A stretch of DNA of 64,000 nt from Noviherbaspirillum sp. UKPF54. Lineage in GTDB: Bacteria; Pseudomonadota; Gammaproteobacteria; Burkholderiales; Burkholderiaceae_D. A program made the position numbers and the translations under genes. Location of the stretch: contig NZ_CP040128.1 of NCBI RefSeq assembly GCF_007874125.1, positions 186,001 to 250,000 on the forward strand, in the 5' to 3' direction. Positions 35,479-43,834 of the stretch are shown one piece after another; the stretch's first letter is position 1; every line of letters begins with the position of its first letter. Below the pieces are notes generated by a model. The model worked only from the letters and a program-made list of their open reading frames with translations. It ran no database searches and was not told the origin of the DNA.

Positions 35479-36453
35479 ATGGCCCGTCCCACCTATTTGC
35501 CCGATAACTTCACGCTGGCGCTCGCATTTGCCGTGCTGGTCGCCACTTTCCTGCCCTGCAGCGGCATGTATGCCACGGCGTTGAACGCGATCACTTACGC
35601 GGCGATCGCCCTGTTGTTCTTCCTGCACGGCGCCAAACTGCCGCGCGAGGCAGTCCTCGCGGGCGTCGCGCACTGGCGCCTGCACCTGCTGGTGCTGGCG
35701 AGCACCTTCGTGATGTTCCCGCTGCTGGGCGTGCTGATGAAGCCGCTGGCGCTGCATTTCATCACGCCGGAGCTATACCTCGGCATTCTGTTCCTGTGCG
35801 TGCTGCCGTCGACGGTGCAGTCGTCGATCGCGCTGACGGCCATGGCCAGGGGTAACGTGGCCGCAGCGGTGTGCAGCGCCTCGGCTTCCAACCTGCTCGG
35901 CATTTTCATCACGCCGCTGCTGGTCGGACTGGTCTTTGCCGGCAGCGGCGTGGGCCACGCGTCGCTCGACGCGGTGCTGTCGATCGTGCTGCAGCTGCTG
36001 CTGCCGTTCGTCGCCGGCCAGCTGGCGCGCAAGCGCATCGGGAAATGGGTCGACCGCCGCAAGGCCACGCTGCGCCTGGTGGATCAGGGCTCGATCCTGC
36101 TGGTGGTGTATACGGCATTCAGCGCCGCCGTGAACCAGGGATTGTGGCATCAGCTGCCGCCCGCCGCGCTGGCGGGGCTGGTGCTGGTCAATGTCGTGCT
36201 GCTGGGGGCCGCGCTGGCGCTGTCGCGCTTTTGCAGCCGCCGCCTGGGTTTCAACCGGGCCGACGAGATCGCCATCATTTTTTGCGGCTCGAAAAAGAGC
36301 CTTGCGACGGGCGTGCCGATGGCCAAGATCCTGTTCGCCGGCCATGCGGTCGGCATGATCGTGCTGCCGCTCATGCTGTTCCATCAGATTCAGCTGATGG
36401 TCGGTTCGGTCCTGGCGCAACGGTATGCGCGCCTAGGCGGCACGACGGCATAA
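35479..36453 (+). CDS. BASS-family (bile acid:sodium symporter-like) carrier
   Basis: A 324-residue membrane protein with nine or ten helices. It belongs to the SBF-like/YfeH branch of the BASS superfamily. Marks are the VLPSTVQSSIALTAMARGNVAAAVCSASASNLLGIFITPLLVG stretch (about 112-155) and a CGSKKSLATGVPMAKILF segment (about 270-287). It begins eight bases after mdcH, so it is the final gene of the malonate unit. It could move malonate, acetate or another carboxylate; that role is inferred from position only. It is convergent with the next small gene. Confidence 0.85.
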   Translation: MARPTYLPDNFTLALAFAVLVATFLPCSGMYATALNAITYAAIALLFFLHGAKLPREAVLAGVAHWRLHLLVLASTFVMFPLLGVLMKPLALHFITPELYLGILFLCVLPSTVQSSIALTAMARGNVAAAVCSASASNLLGIFITPLLVGLVFAGSGVGHASLDAVLSIVLQLLLPFVAGQLARKRIGKWVDRRKATLRLVDQGSILLVVYTAFSAAVNQGLWHQLPPAALAGLVLVNVVLLGAALALSRFCSRRLGFNRADEIAIIFCGSKKSLATGVPMAKILFAGHAVGMIVLPLMLFHQIQLMVGSVLAQRYARLGGTTA

Positions 36454-36490
36454 GCCAGTCGACCCCGCGCGGGCTGCTACGCCGCCTGCC

Positions 36491-36937
36491 TCAGTGGCGC
36501 TGGATCGGAATGTCCAGGGCGCGCCGCAGTGCGGCAATCTGGTTGCGGCTCTCGGTTGCGCCATCGCGCTGTCTGCGCTCGCTTTCCTGTCGCGCCAATT
36601 GTTCCGCCATGTCCTTTTCGTGCGCGGCCTGGACCAGGATTTCCTGGTAGCGAAGGTGGCTGTGATGCGCTTCCGCGCGGATCAGTTCGGCGTCCTTCGC
36701 CTTTTTTTCATCCACGCGCGCCGGCGGCCGGTTCGTCAGTGAAACCAGCCGCAGTTGCGCGGTTTGTGCCAGCGACCTGGCCTTTTCGATTTCCATCTCC
36801 CATTCGGCCTGTGCAAGGTCAAGCTTGTGGTCCAGATAGAGCTGGAAACCATACCGCCCGCCAAGCAGCAGCAGTACGCCGAGCAGGACAGCGGTTTTCC
36901 AGAGCGATTGGTCGCTTGCATAAAGTTCGTTTCGCAT
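36491..36937 (-). CDS. Small membrane-anchored coiled-coil protein
   Basis: A 148-residue protein: one transmembrane helix near residues 12-30 (WKTAVLLGVLLLLGGRYGFQLYL), then a long polar helix rich in Ala, Glu, Gln and Arg (about 30-140) that reads as a coiled coil. ATG 36937 is preferred over GTG 36949 because GGAG lies six bases upstream. No family is recognised. It looks like a bitopic protein with most of its mass on one side of the membrane; the function cannot be stated. Confidence 0.65.
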   Translation of the reverse strand: MRNELYASDQSLWKTAVLLGVLLLLGGRYGFQLYLDHKLDLAQAEWEMEIEKARSLAQTAQLRLVSLTNRPPARVDEKKAKDAELIRAEAHHSHLRYQEILVQAAHEKDMAEQLARQESERRQRDGATESRNQIAALRRALDIPIQRH

Positions 36938-37146
36938 TTTTGTCTCCACTCTCCGGCGATTGTTCTCAATGCGCGTCTTATTGATGGTTGGAAAGACAAG
37001 CGCGCACCGATTGAGAAAACATGGAGAGAATATTCATCCTGCACGAAATGAAATTGATGGCGTGCAAGGTCTCTGGCGGACTCAACACCCTAGTTTTATA
37101 TTGCAAAAAATGTAATTCAAGCACGCGGGTTCATGCTGCCAAGAAG

Positions 37147-37166
37147 TTGGCTCCGCATGTCAGCAT
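37147..37166 (+). repeat. Copy 2 of a 20-base intergenic repeat
   Basis: TTGGCTCCGCATGTCAGCAT differs from 24278-24297 at one position. Its last base is the first base of the hairpin at 37166-37191. Confidence 0.4.
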
Positions 37167-37191
37167 CAGGGCCGGGTGAAACCGGCCCTGA
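37166..37191. terminator. Hairpin downstream of the exported repeat protein gene
   Basis: TCAGGGCCGG (37166-37175) and CCGGCCCTGA (37182-37191) form a perfect 10-bp stem with a six-base loop. It lies 43 bases past the stop of the minus-strand gene. No T-tract follows. Confidence 0.6.
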
Positions 37192-37233
37192 CCCAAATTC
37201 AGTGCAATATAGAAAATTTGCTTTGCAGCAGGA

Positions 37234-37890
37234 TTATTGCGGCGACTGTCCCGGATTCGGCGCTGGCTGCTGACCCGGTTGCGCCCCGCTGGAAGTAGCG
37301 GCGCCGGACGTGGTGCTTTGGGTGGCCGAAGGATTGCCGGAAGAATCCCCGCTGGAAGCGCTAGGTTGCGGTGAAGCAGAACTACCGGAGGTGGCTGGCG
37401 CGGTATTCGATGATGCCGGTTGCCCGGACTGGCCGGAAGCGGCAGTGCCGGAAGCGCTGCTGCCGGAAGTGGCTTGCGCCAGAGAATGCTGCTTGGCCTG
37501 GGCGATGGCGAGGTCGCGCGAAGCCTTGGCGACGTCTTCGCAAGCCTTCTTGGCGTCGCCGACCTGGTCGCTGCATTGTGCTTTGGAAATCTTGTACTGG
37601 GCGCCGGCTTTGGCTTGTTCCAGTTCCAGGCGATTCTTCGGGGTGTCGCGCGCGTTCACCTTGGCTTGTGCTTCGGATACCTTTTTCTGGCCTTCCGCCT
37701 GGGCCTTGCAGATATCCTTGGCATTGCCCTTCATGTTGTCGCAGTTATCCTTCGAGCCTTGCTGCTGGCTGCCGGATTGATTCTGGGATGGCTGGGGCGA
37801 TGAACTTGCACCGGGGGAGGATTGGGCATGGACGCTTGCCGAGAAAGATAGCGCAAGCGCTGCAGCGAGGACGGTCAGGTTTGCTTTCAT
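37234..37890 (-). CDS. Exported low-complexity protein with duplicated Cys motif
   Basis: A 218-residue protein with signal peptide MKANLTVLAAALALSFSASVHA. The middle (about 45-130) has two similar units with cysteine pairs: CDNMKGNAKDICKAQAEGQKK and CSDQVGDAKKACEDVAKASRD. This is the pattern of small periplasmic proteins common in Burkholderiales, sometimes labelled TolA-like. The rest, about 90 residues, is Ser/Ala/Gln/Gly/Pro-rich and probably disordered. ATG 37890 has GAGGAG upstream and starts the signal peptide; the frame extends 11 codons further. Function is unknown. Confidence 0.7.
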   Translation of the reverse strand: MKANLTVLAAALALSFSASVHAQSSPGASSSPQPSQNQSGSQQQGSKDNCDNMKGNAKDICKAQAEGQKKVSEAQAKVNARDTPKNRLELEQAKAGAQYKISKAQCSDQVGDAKKACEDVAKASRDLAIAQAKQHSLAQATSGSSASGTAASGQSGQPASSNTAPATSGSSASPQPSASSGDSSGNPSATQSTTSGAATSSGAQPGQQPAPNPGQSPQ

Positions 37891-37985
37891 GGCAGGGCTC
37901 CTCAGGTTGATGTGGGCAGCCAAGCGTCAGCAAGCTTTATGCCATTGCGCGGGAAGCGGTGATGCGGGGTAAGAATGCCGAAAGC

Positions 37986-38028
37986 ACGCAGGGCACGAAG
38001 CGCCTGAAAGACGTTTCGTGCCCTGCGT
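37986..38028. terminator. Long hairpin downstream of the purine permease
   Basis: ACGCAGGGCACGAAGCG (37986-38002) pairs with CGTTTCGTGCCCTGCGT (38012-38028) over 17 bp with one wobble and a nine-base loop. It lies 29 bases after the permease stop, on the minus-strand path, and is the strongest hairpin in this part. No clear T-run follows in that direction. Confidence 0.75.
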
Positions 38029-38056
38029 TTGCCGCCGTCGCGGCGGCCGGGGACGC

Positions 38057-39358
38057 TTAATCCGCGCCCAGATAGACGTAGCGGAAAACGAAGACCGCGG
38101 CGATGATCCACACGATGATCGGGACTTCCTTGGCGCGCCCGGTAAACAGCTTCAGACCCGCATACGAAATGAAGCCGAAGGCCACGCCGTTGGCGATCGA
38201 GTACGTGAACGGCATCATCAGCGCGGTGACCACGGCCGGCACGCTCTCGGTGGTGTCGTCCCAGGAAATGTCGACCAGTTCACGCAGCATCAGGCAGGAC
38301 ACGAACAGCAGGGCTGGCGCGGTCGCGTACGCCGGCACGGCGCCGGCCAGCGGCGCGATGAACAGGCAGGCCAAGAACAGCACGGCCACGGTCACTGCGG
38401 TCAGGCCGGTGCGGCCGCCCGCCTGCACGCCGGCGGCGCTTTCGATGTAGGCGGTGGTGCTGGAGGTGCCGAGGAAGGAGCCGGCGACGATCGCGCTGCT
38501 GTCGGCCAGAAGCGCCTTGTTCAGTCGGTCCATCTTGCCTTCCTTGAGCAGGCCGGCGCGGTTGGCCACGCCCATCAGCGTGCCGGTGGCGTCGAACAGC
38601 TCGACCAGGAAGAACACCAGCACCACGTTCAGGATGCCGACCGACAGCGCCGCGGAAATATCGAGCTTGAACAGGGTCGGCGCAATCGACGGCGGCATGG
38701 ACACGATACCGCCGAACTGGTTACCGCCAAAGAAAAAGCTGAGGATGGTGACTGCGACGATGCCGATCAGGATCGCGCCTTTGACCTTCAGGCGATCGAG
38801 CGAGACGATCAGGAAAAAGCCGACGATGGCGAGGATGGCCGGCGCCTTGTGCAGGTCGCCCAGGGTGATGTAGGTGGCCGGATGCGAGGTGATGATGCCG
38901 GCGTTCTTGAGCGAGATGATCGCAAGGAACAGGCCGATACCGGCGGTGATCGACGTGCGCACCGAATGCGGGATGCCACGGATGATCATTTCGCGGATGC
39001 GCACCAGGCTGACGATCACGAACAGGATGCCGGAAATGCACACGGCGCCCAGCGCCGCTTCCCAGGAAAAGCCCATGCCCTTGACCACGCCGTAGGCGAA
39101 GTAGGCGTTCAAGCCCATGCCGGGCGCCATCGCGATCGGGTAGTTGGCGTACAGGCCCATCACCAGCGTACCGATCGCCGCCGCCACGCAGGTGGCGACG
39201 AATACCGCGTCCTTGGGCATGCCGGCGTCGCCGAGGATGGACGGGTTGACAAAGACGATATAGGCCATCGTCAGGAAGGTAGTCAGGCCGGCCAGCACCT
39301 CGGTGCGCACGTCCGTGTTCTGCTCCCTTAACTTGAAGAGCCGTTCCATCACACTCAT
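38057..39358 (-). CDS. NCS2-family purine permease (AzgA-like)
   Basis: A 433-residue transporter with about 13 helices. It belongs to the AzgA/GhxP/PurP branch that imports adenine, guanine or hypoxanthine with protons. The segments TEVLAGLTTFLTMAYIVFVNPSIL at the start, APGMGLNAYFAYGVVKGMGFSWEAALGAV near 75-105 and VELFDATGTLMGVANRAGL near 255-275 are diagnostic. ATG 39358 has GGAG upstream (frame open nine codons further). Exact substrate is not readable. It is divergent from an unrecognised gene across a 437-base gap. Confidence 0.92.
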   Translation of the reverse strand: MSVMERLFKLREQNTDVRTEVLAGLTTFLTMAYIVFVNPSILGDAGMPKDAVFVATCVAAAIGTLVMGLYANYPIAMAPGMGLNAYFAYGVVKGMGFSWEAALGAVCISGILFVIVSLVRIREMIIRGIPHSVRTSITAGIGLFLAIISLKNAGIITSHPATYITLGDLHKAPAILAIVGFFLIVSLDRLKVKGAILIGIVAVTILSFFFGGNQFGGIVSMPPSIAPTLFKLDISAALSVGILNVVLVFFLVELFDATGTLMGVANRAGLLKEGKMDRLNKALLADSSAIVAGSFLGTSSTTAYIESAAGVQAGGRTGLTAVTVAVLFLACLFIAPLAGAVPAYATAPALLFVSCLMLRELVDISWDDTTESVPAVVTALMMPFTYSIANGVAFGFISYAGLKLFTGRAKEVPIIVWIIAAVFVFRYVYLGAD

Positions 39359-39795
39359 TATTTTCTCCAGATTACGTTGGACCAAGAATTAGTCAGGCCG
39401 GTATTTTGCCGCAAGACATCATTGCATGATCGAAAGACGGTAAAAATTTCGTCAAATATGAAACAGATGGCAGGAAAAAAGCGTGTTTGCCTCGTTCCCG
39501 CCGTGGTTTTGTCATTTTTGAAATGGTGTGAAATGGCATCATGAATTTCTCATCAAAAACGATGTTGTATCTCAAAAGGGCCGCGTGGACAAAGGGTGAA
39601 ATGCGTGATACTGTATGAATGAACAGTATGTGAATTTGATGGTCAAATCTGCTTTGATTGATTTGAACGTTGTAAGGTTTTCACGATGGTTTTCCTGCGG
39701 TTTTTTCAAGTGACGTCGTTCTTAATACTTGTTGGTCGTCTGTGCTGTCTCAGGTCGTCGCAAAGCCTCGATTCACTCGGTAAAGGAGATCAACC
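39359..39795. other. AT-rich intergenic region between divergent genes
   Basis: This 437-base stretch is much richer in A and T than its surroundings. It holds an ATACTGT-8-ACAGTAT inverted repeat (39608-39629), several TTGAT/ATTTGAA runs near 39635-39665 and a strong ribosome site before 39796. It should contain the promoters of both neighbours, but no single -35/-10 pair stands out. No purine riboswitch fold was recognised. Confidence 0.5.
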
Positions 39796-40215
39796 ATGGT
39801 AAAGACAGGCGCCTGGGTGGGAGCGGAGCGCTGGCCGAACCGGCATGCCCATCCCAATCAATGGTCCAAGCCGATTCGCGGCCAGATTCTTGATTTCTGC
39901 GATGTACGCGCCTGGGCCAATTCCATCTATTTCCCGGAAGACGTGCCGGATGTCGGCGACGTGATGGGAATGGCATTGAAGCTCAAGGCCGAAGGCAAGC
40001 TCGACGGCTTGACGCCGGTGTGCTGGGATTTCATTACGCACCGGCGGGTGCTGTGGGAAAAGACTGCTGCGCTTCGTCCGTACGAGGATGACGTGCTGCT
40101 GTGGAAAGCAGCACGTGCCATGCGGCTCGACCAGATCGAGCATCCCCGTCGCCGCAAGCCGCGCGACATCCGGGAATTCCTGCCCGAGCTGCAACGGCAT
40201 CTGGTACTGGCTTGA
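39796..40215 (+). CDS. Hypothetical protein
   Basis: A 139-residue soluble protein with no signal or membrane segment. It is rich in Trp (six or more) and Arg, with a tail of basic residues (HPRRRKPRDIREFLPELQRHLVLA). A strong ribosome site (AAAGGAG) lies before ATG 39796, so it is probably translated. No family is recognised. The upstream gap is AT-rich and long for such a small gene, so regulated expression is possible. It is convergent with the hybrid kinase gene. Confidence 0.75.
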   Translation: MVKTGAWVGAERWPNRHAHPNQWSKPIRGQILDFCDVRAWANSIYFPEDVPDVGDVMGMALKLKAEGKLDGLTPVCWDFITHRRVLWEKTAALRPYEDDVLLWKAARAMRLDQIEHPRRRKPRDIREFLPELQRHLVLA

Positions 40216-40271
40216 TTGAGTGTCGCAATCGGCGCTACGCGCAGGCGCGGCAGACGATGATTGCTGCCGCT

Positions 40272-43200
40272 TCAGGCGACGGCGACGCTTCTGCCTGCCA
40301 GCGCATGCGCCACGGCGTCCAGCGTTTCCTCGATCAGGGCGATGAAACTTGCCAGTTGCTCGTCGGTGGCTTCGTAGTGCACGAGCACGGCTTCAAGTTC
40401 GGTCGCGGCCGCGGATAACGCCGTTGCTCCGACATTGGAGGCCATGCCACGCACGCCGTGCGCAATCGACGCTGCCGCTGAACGGTCGCCCGCGGCGACT
40501 GCCGTCTTGAAACGGGCGAGCGCATCCTGCAGCGTGGGCGTGAGCATGTCCAGCACCTGGCAATACAGCGCCACGTCCCCGGCCAGGCGCTCGAGCGTAT
40601 CGGCGGTGTCGAAGCCGGGTATCTCGATTGCCGGCATGTCCGGCAGCGGTCCTGCGAGGTGCACGGGCCCGGCGGCCGGCGTCGCGCCCCGCGGCAGCCA
40701 GCGCGCCAGCGTCTGGTAGAACAGCGCCGGATTGATCGGCTTGGTGATGTGGTCCTGCATACCGCTTCTGATGCAGGCCGCGCGCTCTTCCTCGGAAGCA
40801 TGGGCGGTCATCGCAATGATCGGCAGCGATGCGAAGCGCGGGTCCGTGCGGATGCTGCGGGTGGCGTCATGTCCCCCCATTTCCGGCATCTGGATATCCA
40901 TCAGCACCAGGTCGTACTCGCCCGGGCCGACGACCAGCAGGCGTTCCAGGGCGATGCGCCCGTTGGCTGCGAGGTCGACCTGCAGGCCGGCGGCGGCCAG
41001 CATTTCGAGCGCAACCTGCTGATTGACGTCGTTGTCTTCGACCAGCAGGACCTTGCGCCCATCGAAGCGCGGCACTCCCCGGCGCGGCGCGGCGGCACGT
41101 GCGCCGGCTTCGCATGCCAGCACGGTATTCAGCGTATCGTGCAGCATCGACTGGTCGATCGGTTTGAACAGCACGGCTGCCAGCGGGGCGCCTTCAGCAT
41201 GCCGGATCACGTCCTCGCGGCCGAACGCGGTCACCAGGATCACCTTGGGCAGGTGCCGCAGGCCGGCGGCCTCGACCGCCTCAGCCAGTTCCAGTCCGTT
41301 CATGCCCGGCATGCCGAGATCGACCAGCACCAGGTCGTAGGGCGCACCGGCGTCGGCACGGCGGATCGCCGCCAGCGCTTCGGCGGCCCCGGATTCGGCA
41401 TCGGCCTGCAGGTGCATGCCGGCGATCATCTGCATCAGGATTTCGCGTGCCGCCGGATTGTCGTCGACCACCAGCACGCGGCAGCCGAGCAGGCGTTCCG
41501 GGAGAGGCGGACGCTTGGCCGGCTGTGCGGAATTAAGGCCGGCGCGCAGGGTGAAGCTGAAGCTCGAGCCGGCGCCGACCTCGCTGTGCAGCGTCATCGT
41601 GCCGCCCATCATTTCGATCAGACGCTTGGAAATTGCCAGCCCCAGCCCGGTGCCGCCGTACTTGCGGGTGGTGGAATCGTCGGCCTGGGAGAAGGCCTGG
41701 AACAGCCGGCTCTGCTGTTCCGGCGTCATGCCGATGCCGGTATCGCGCACATCGAAGCGCAGCTCGACCTCCTTGAACGACATGCGCTCGACGCGGCAAT
41801 GCAGCCTGACCTCGCCCTGCGGCGTGAACTTGATGGCGTTGCTCATCAGGTTGATCAGTACCTGGCCCAGCCGCAGCGGATCGCCCACCAGCTGCACCGG
41901 CACGTCGTCGGCCACGTCGAACAGGTAGTGCAGGCCCTTTTCATGCGCCTTCTGGCTGGTCACGGTGCTGACGTTGGCCAGCACTTCGTTGAGCGAGAAA
42001 TCGGTCTGTTCGATGTCGAGCTTGCCGGCCTCGATCTTGGAAAAGTCGAGGATGTCGTTGATGATGCCCAGCAGGGAAATCGCGGCGCGGTGGATCTTTT
42101 CCACATAGTCGCGCTGCTTGCCGGTCAGCTCGGTGCGCAGCGCCAGGTACGCCATGCCGATCACCGCATTCATCGGCGTGCGGATTTCATGGCTCATGTT
42201 GGCCAGGAAGGCCGACTTCATGCGCGATGCTTCCTCCGCCACTTCCTTGGCCGCCTGCAGTGCCTGCTCATGCTCGCGCAGCTCGGCGTTGGTGCGCGAC
42301 AGTTCCGCGGTGCGCTCCTCGACGCGCTGTTCCAGCATGCGCTCGGAACGTTTCAGGCTGTCCACCAGCTGCTGCTGCGCGCCTTCCTTTTCGGCCCGGA
42401 TCTGGTTGAAGCGGTCTGCCAGCGCCAGCGAGAACAGCAGCATTTCCATCGCCGAGCCCAGCTGCATGCCGTTGGTGGTGAAAAAGTTGGTGGGAACCAG
42501 GCCGAAGCTGCGCAGCGCGGTCAGCAGCGACGTCAGCACCAGCACGCCGAACGCCAGCAGGAACACGCGCGCGCTGCGCTGGCCGCGCTGGAGGCTGGCG
42601 ATCGCCACGACCGCGGACAACAGCATGTTGAGCGCATCGATGGCGATGCCGACCTGGACCATGGGGAAGAACGGCAGCCAGACGAAGCCGAGCATCTGCA
42701 GCACGTTGGCCGCCATGAACGCCTGCATGGCGCGGTCGAGCGCCGGCACGGTAGCTTGCGTGGCCATCAGGTGGCGCTGGAACAGCAGCAGCGCCAGCCC
42801 GTTGGCGGCGAAGCCGATCATGCTGGAGATGTTCGCCCAGTGCGGTGATTGCGGCCACAGGAACTGGAAGCCGATGCCGCTGTACGACAGGAGGCTGAGC
42901 GCGCTGGTCGCGGTAAACAGCACATAGTAGAAATACGTGCGGTCGCGCAGCGAGAGAAACAGCAGCAGGTTGTACAGGCCGAGCGCCAGCCACATGCCGA
43001 AATACAGCGCCTGGCCGATGTACTGGCGCAGGCTGTCGGCCTCGAACGACTGCGGCTCCCACAGCTTGGCCGGAATGTCGAGCGAGCTGTCGGACACCAC
43101 GCGCAAGTAGGCCGTGGTATCGGAATGCGCCGCCAGCTGCAGCGGGAACACGAAATAGCGGTGCTCCAGAGGACGCTGCGCGAACGGAAAGGCGTCGCCC

Positions 43201-43607
43201 GCGCTCATCTTGCGATAGCCGCCGCCCTGCTGCGGCACGTACAGCTCGACGCTGTCGAGCTGCGGAAAGGCGATTTCGATGCGGCGCTCGATGTCGGCCG
43301 CGCTGCTGTTGCGCAAGGTGATACGCAGCCAGACGGCGGAAGTGCTCATGCCGAAATTAACAGAATCGGCATCCCTGTACCGCGGCTGCGCACCCAGCGC
43401 CACGAAGCGGGCGGCTGCGTGCGGCTGCACCACGTCCTCGATGGTCCAGTCGCGTGGCACCTGTTGCAACGCGTCCCAATGCGATGTCAGGTTGAGCGGC
43501 GCCGAACCGCTTGCTTCGACCACGCCGGCATGCGCGGCTGCATTAAGGAAAAACCATGCCAGTACCGGCAGGAAACAAAAGCGGAAGAAACGGAAAAACG
43601 CAGGCAT
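40272..43607 (-). CDS. Hybrid sensor histidine kinase (7TMR-DISM, HisKA, two REC, HPt)
   Basis: This 1111-residue protein has a signal peptide, a periplasmic 7TMR-DISMED2 sensor (about 40-185), seven helices (about 190-400), a short coiled coil, and HisKA with H-box [18 protein letters not shown] (His near residue 477). The ATPase domain has [13 protein letters not shown] and [18 protein letters not shown]. Two receiver domains follow ([11 protein letters not shown] near 765, [11 protein letters not shown] near 905) and a C-terminal HPt with AHGVRGM (His near 1050). This is a complete multi-step phosphorelay in one chain, like BarA-class kinases. The DISMED2 fold suggests a carbohydrate-like or small-molecule signal. 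The end partner is unknown. It is divergent from the GMC operon. Confidence 0.94.
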   Translation of the reverse strand: MPAFFRFFRFCFLPVLAWFFLNAAAHAGVVEASGSAPLNLTSHWDALQQVPRDWTIEDVVQPHAAARFVALGAQPRYRDADSVNFGMSTSAVWLRITLRNSSAADIERRIEIAFPQLDSVELYVPQQGGGYRKMSAGDAFPFAQRPLEHRYFVFPLQLAAHSDTTAYLRVVSDSSLDIPAKLWEPQSFEADSLRQYIGQALYFGMWLALGLYNLLLFLSLRDRTYFYYVLFTATSALSLLSYSGIGFQFLWPQSPHWANISSMIGFAANGLALLLFQRHLMATQATVPALDRAMQAFMAANVLQMLGFVWLPFFPMVQVGIAIDALNMLLSAVVAIASLQRGQRSARVFLLAFGVLVLTSLLTALRSFGLVPTNFFTTNGMQLGSAMEMLLFSLALADRFNQIRAEKEGAQQQLVDSLKRSERMLEQRVEERTAELSRTNAELREHEQALQAAKEVAEEASRMKSAFLANMSHEIRTPMNAVIGMAYLALRTELTGKQRDYVEKIHRAAISLLGIINDILDFSKIEAGKLDIEQTDFSLNEVLANVSTVTSQKAHEKGLHYLFDVADDVPVQLVGDPLRLGQVLINLMSNAIKFTPQGEVRLHCRVERMSFKEVELRFDVRDTGIGMTPEQQSRLFQAFSQADDSTTRKYGGTGLGLAISKRLIEMMGGTMTLHSEVGAGSSFSFTLRAGLNSAQPAKRPPLPERLLGCRVLVVDDNPAAREILMQMIAGMHLQADAESGAAEALAAIRRADAGAPYDLVLVDLGMPGMNGLELAEAVEAAGLRHLPKVILVTAFGREDVIRHAEGAPLAAVLFKPIDQSMLHDTLNTVLACEAGARAAAPRRGVPRFDGRKVLLVEDNDVNQQVALEMLAAAGLQVDLAANGRIALERLLVVGPGEYDLVLMDIQMPEMGGHDATRSIRTDPRFASLPIIAMTAHASEEERAACIRSGMQDHITKPINPALFYQTLARWLPRGATPAAGPVHLAGPLPDMPAIEIPGFDTADTLERLAGDVALYCQVLDMLTPTLQDALARFKTAVAAGDRSAAASIAHGVRGMASNVGATALSAAATELEAVLVHYEATDEQLASFIALIEETLDAVAHALAGRSVAVA

Positions 43608-43728
43608 CGTATCGAAACGGTCCGTCGGAAGTTTCAGGTATGAAACACATCGTAACCGATCGTAACAGATTCACTCTCCTTCGCGACCATTTCTGCTCGG
43701 AATCAGGCGCCCGGAAAATTCCCGTGCA

Positions 43729-43742
43729 TTGATCAAAATCAA
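43729..43742. promoter_or_regulatory. FNR/Anr-type binding site
   Basis: TTGAT-CAAA-ATCAA is a perfect match to the FNR consensus TTGAT-N4-ATCAA. It lies in the gap between the hybrid kinase (start 43607) and the GMC operon (start 43835). An AATAAT -10-like box lies 31 bases downstream (43774-43779), slightly further than the ideal class II spacing. It implies control by oxygen or redox through a CRP/FNR-family protein. Confidence 0.6.
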
Positions 43743-43834
43743 ATATGATCTGCGCAATTTGTTGCCGTTAGTCAATAATAAGTCAGTACCACGAGTTCCG
43801 GCGGTACGCGTACCACCGGGTAGGGGAGGGGAAA

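Larger units (their letters stand above)
36938..37233. other. Intergenic region with repeat and hairpin
   Basis: About 300 bases, partly AT-rich (near 37090-37120). It contains the second copy of the 20-base repeat, directly followed by a strong hairpin. The rest shows no gene. Confidence 0.5.

Noticed and set aside
39359..39795. Purine riboswitch upstream of the permease
   Set aside because: The conserved loop-loop and three-way junction bases could not be found by eye in the minus-strand leader.
40659..42848. Long open frame opposite the hybrid kinase
   Set aside because: The minus strand has the full kinase with intact boxes; this frame is a shadow rich in Gln, His and Arg.
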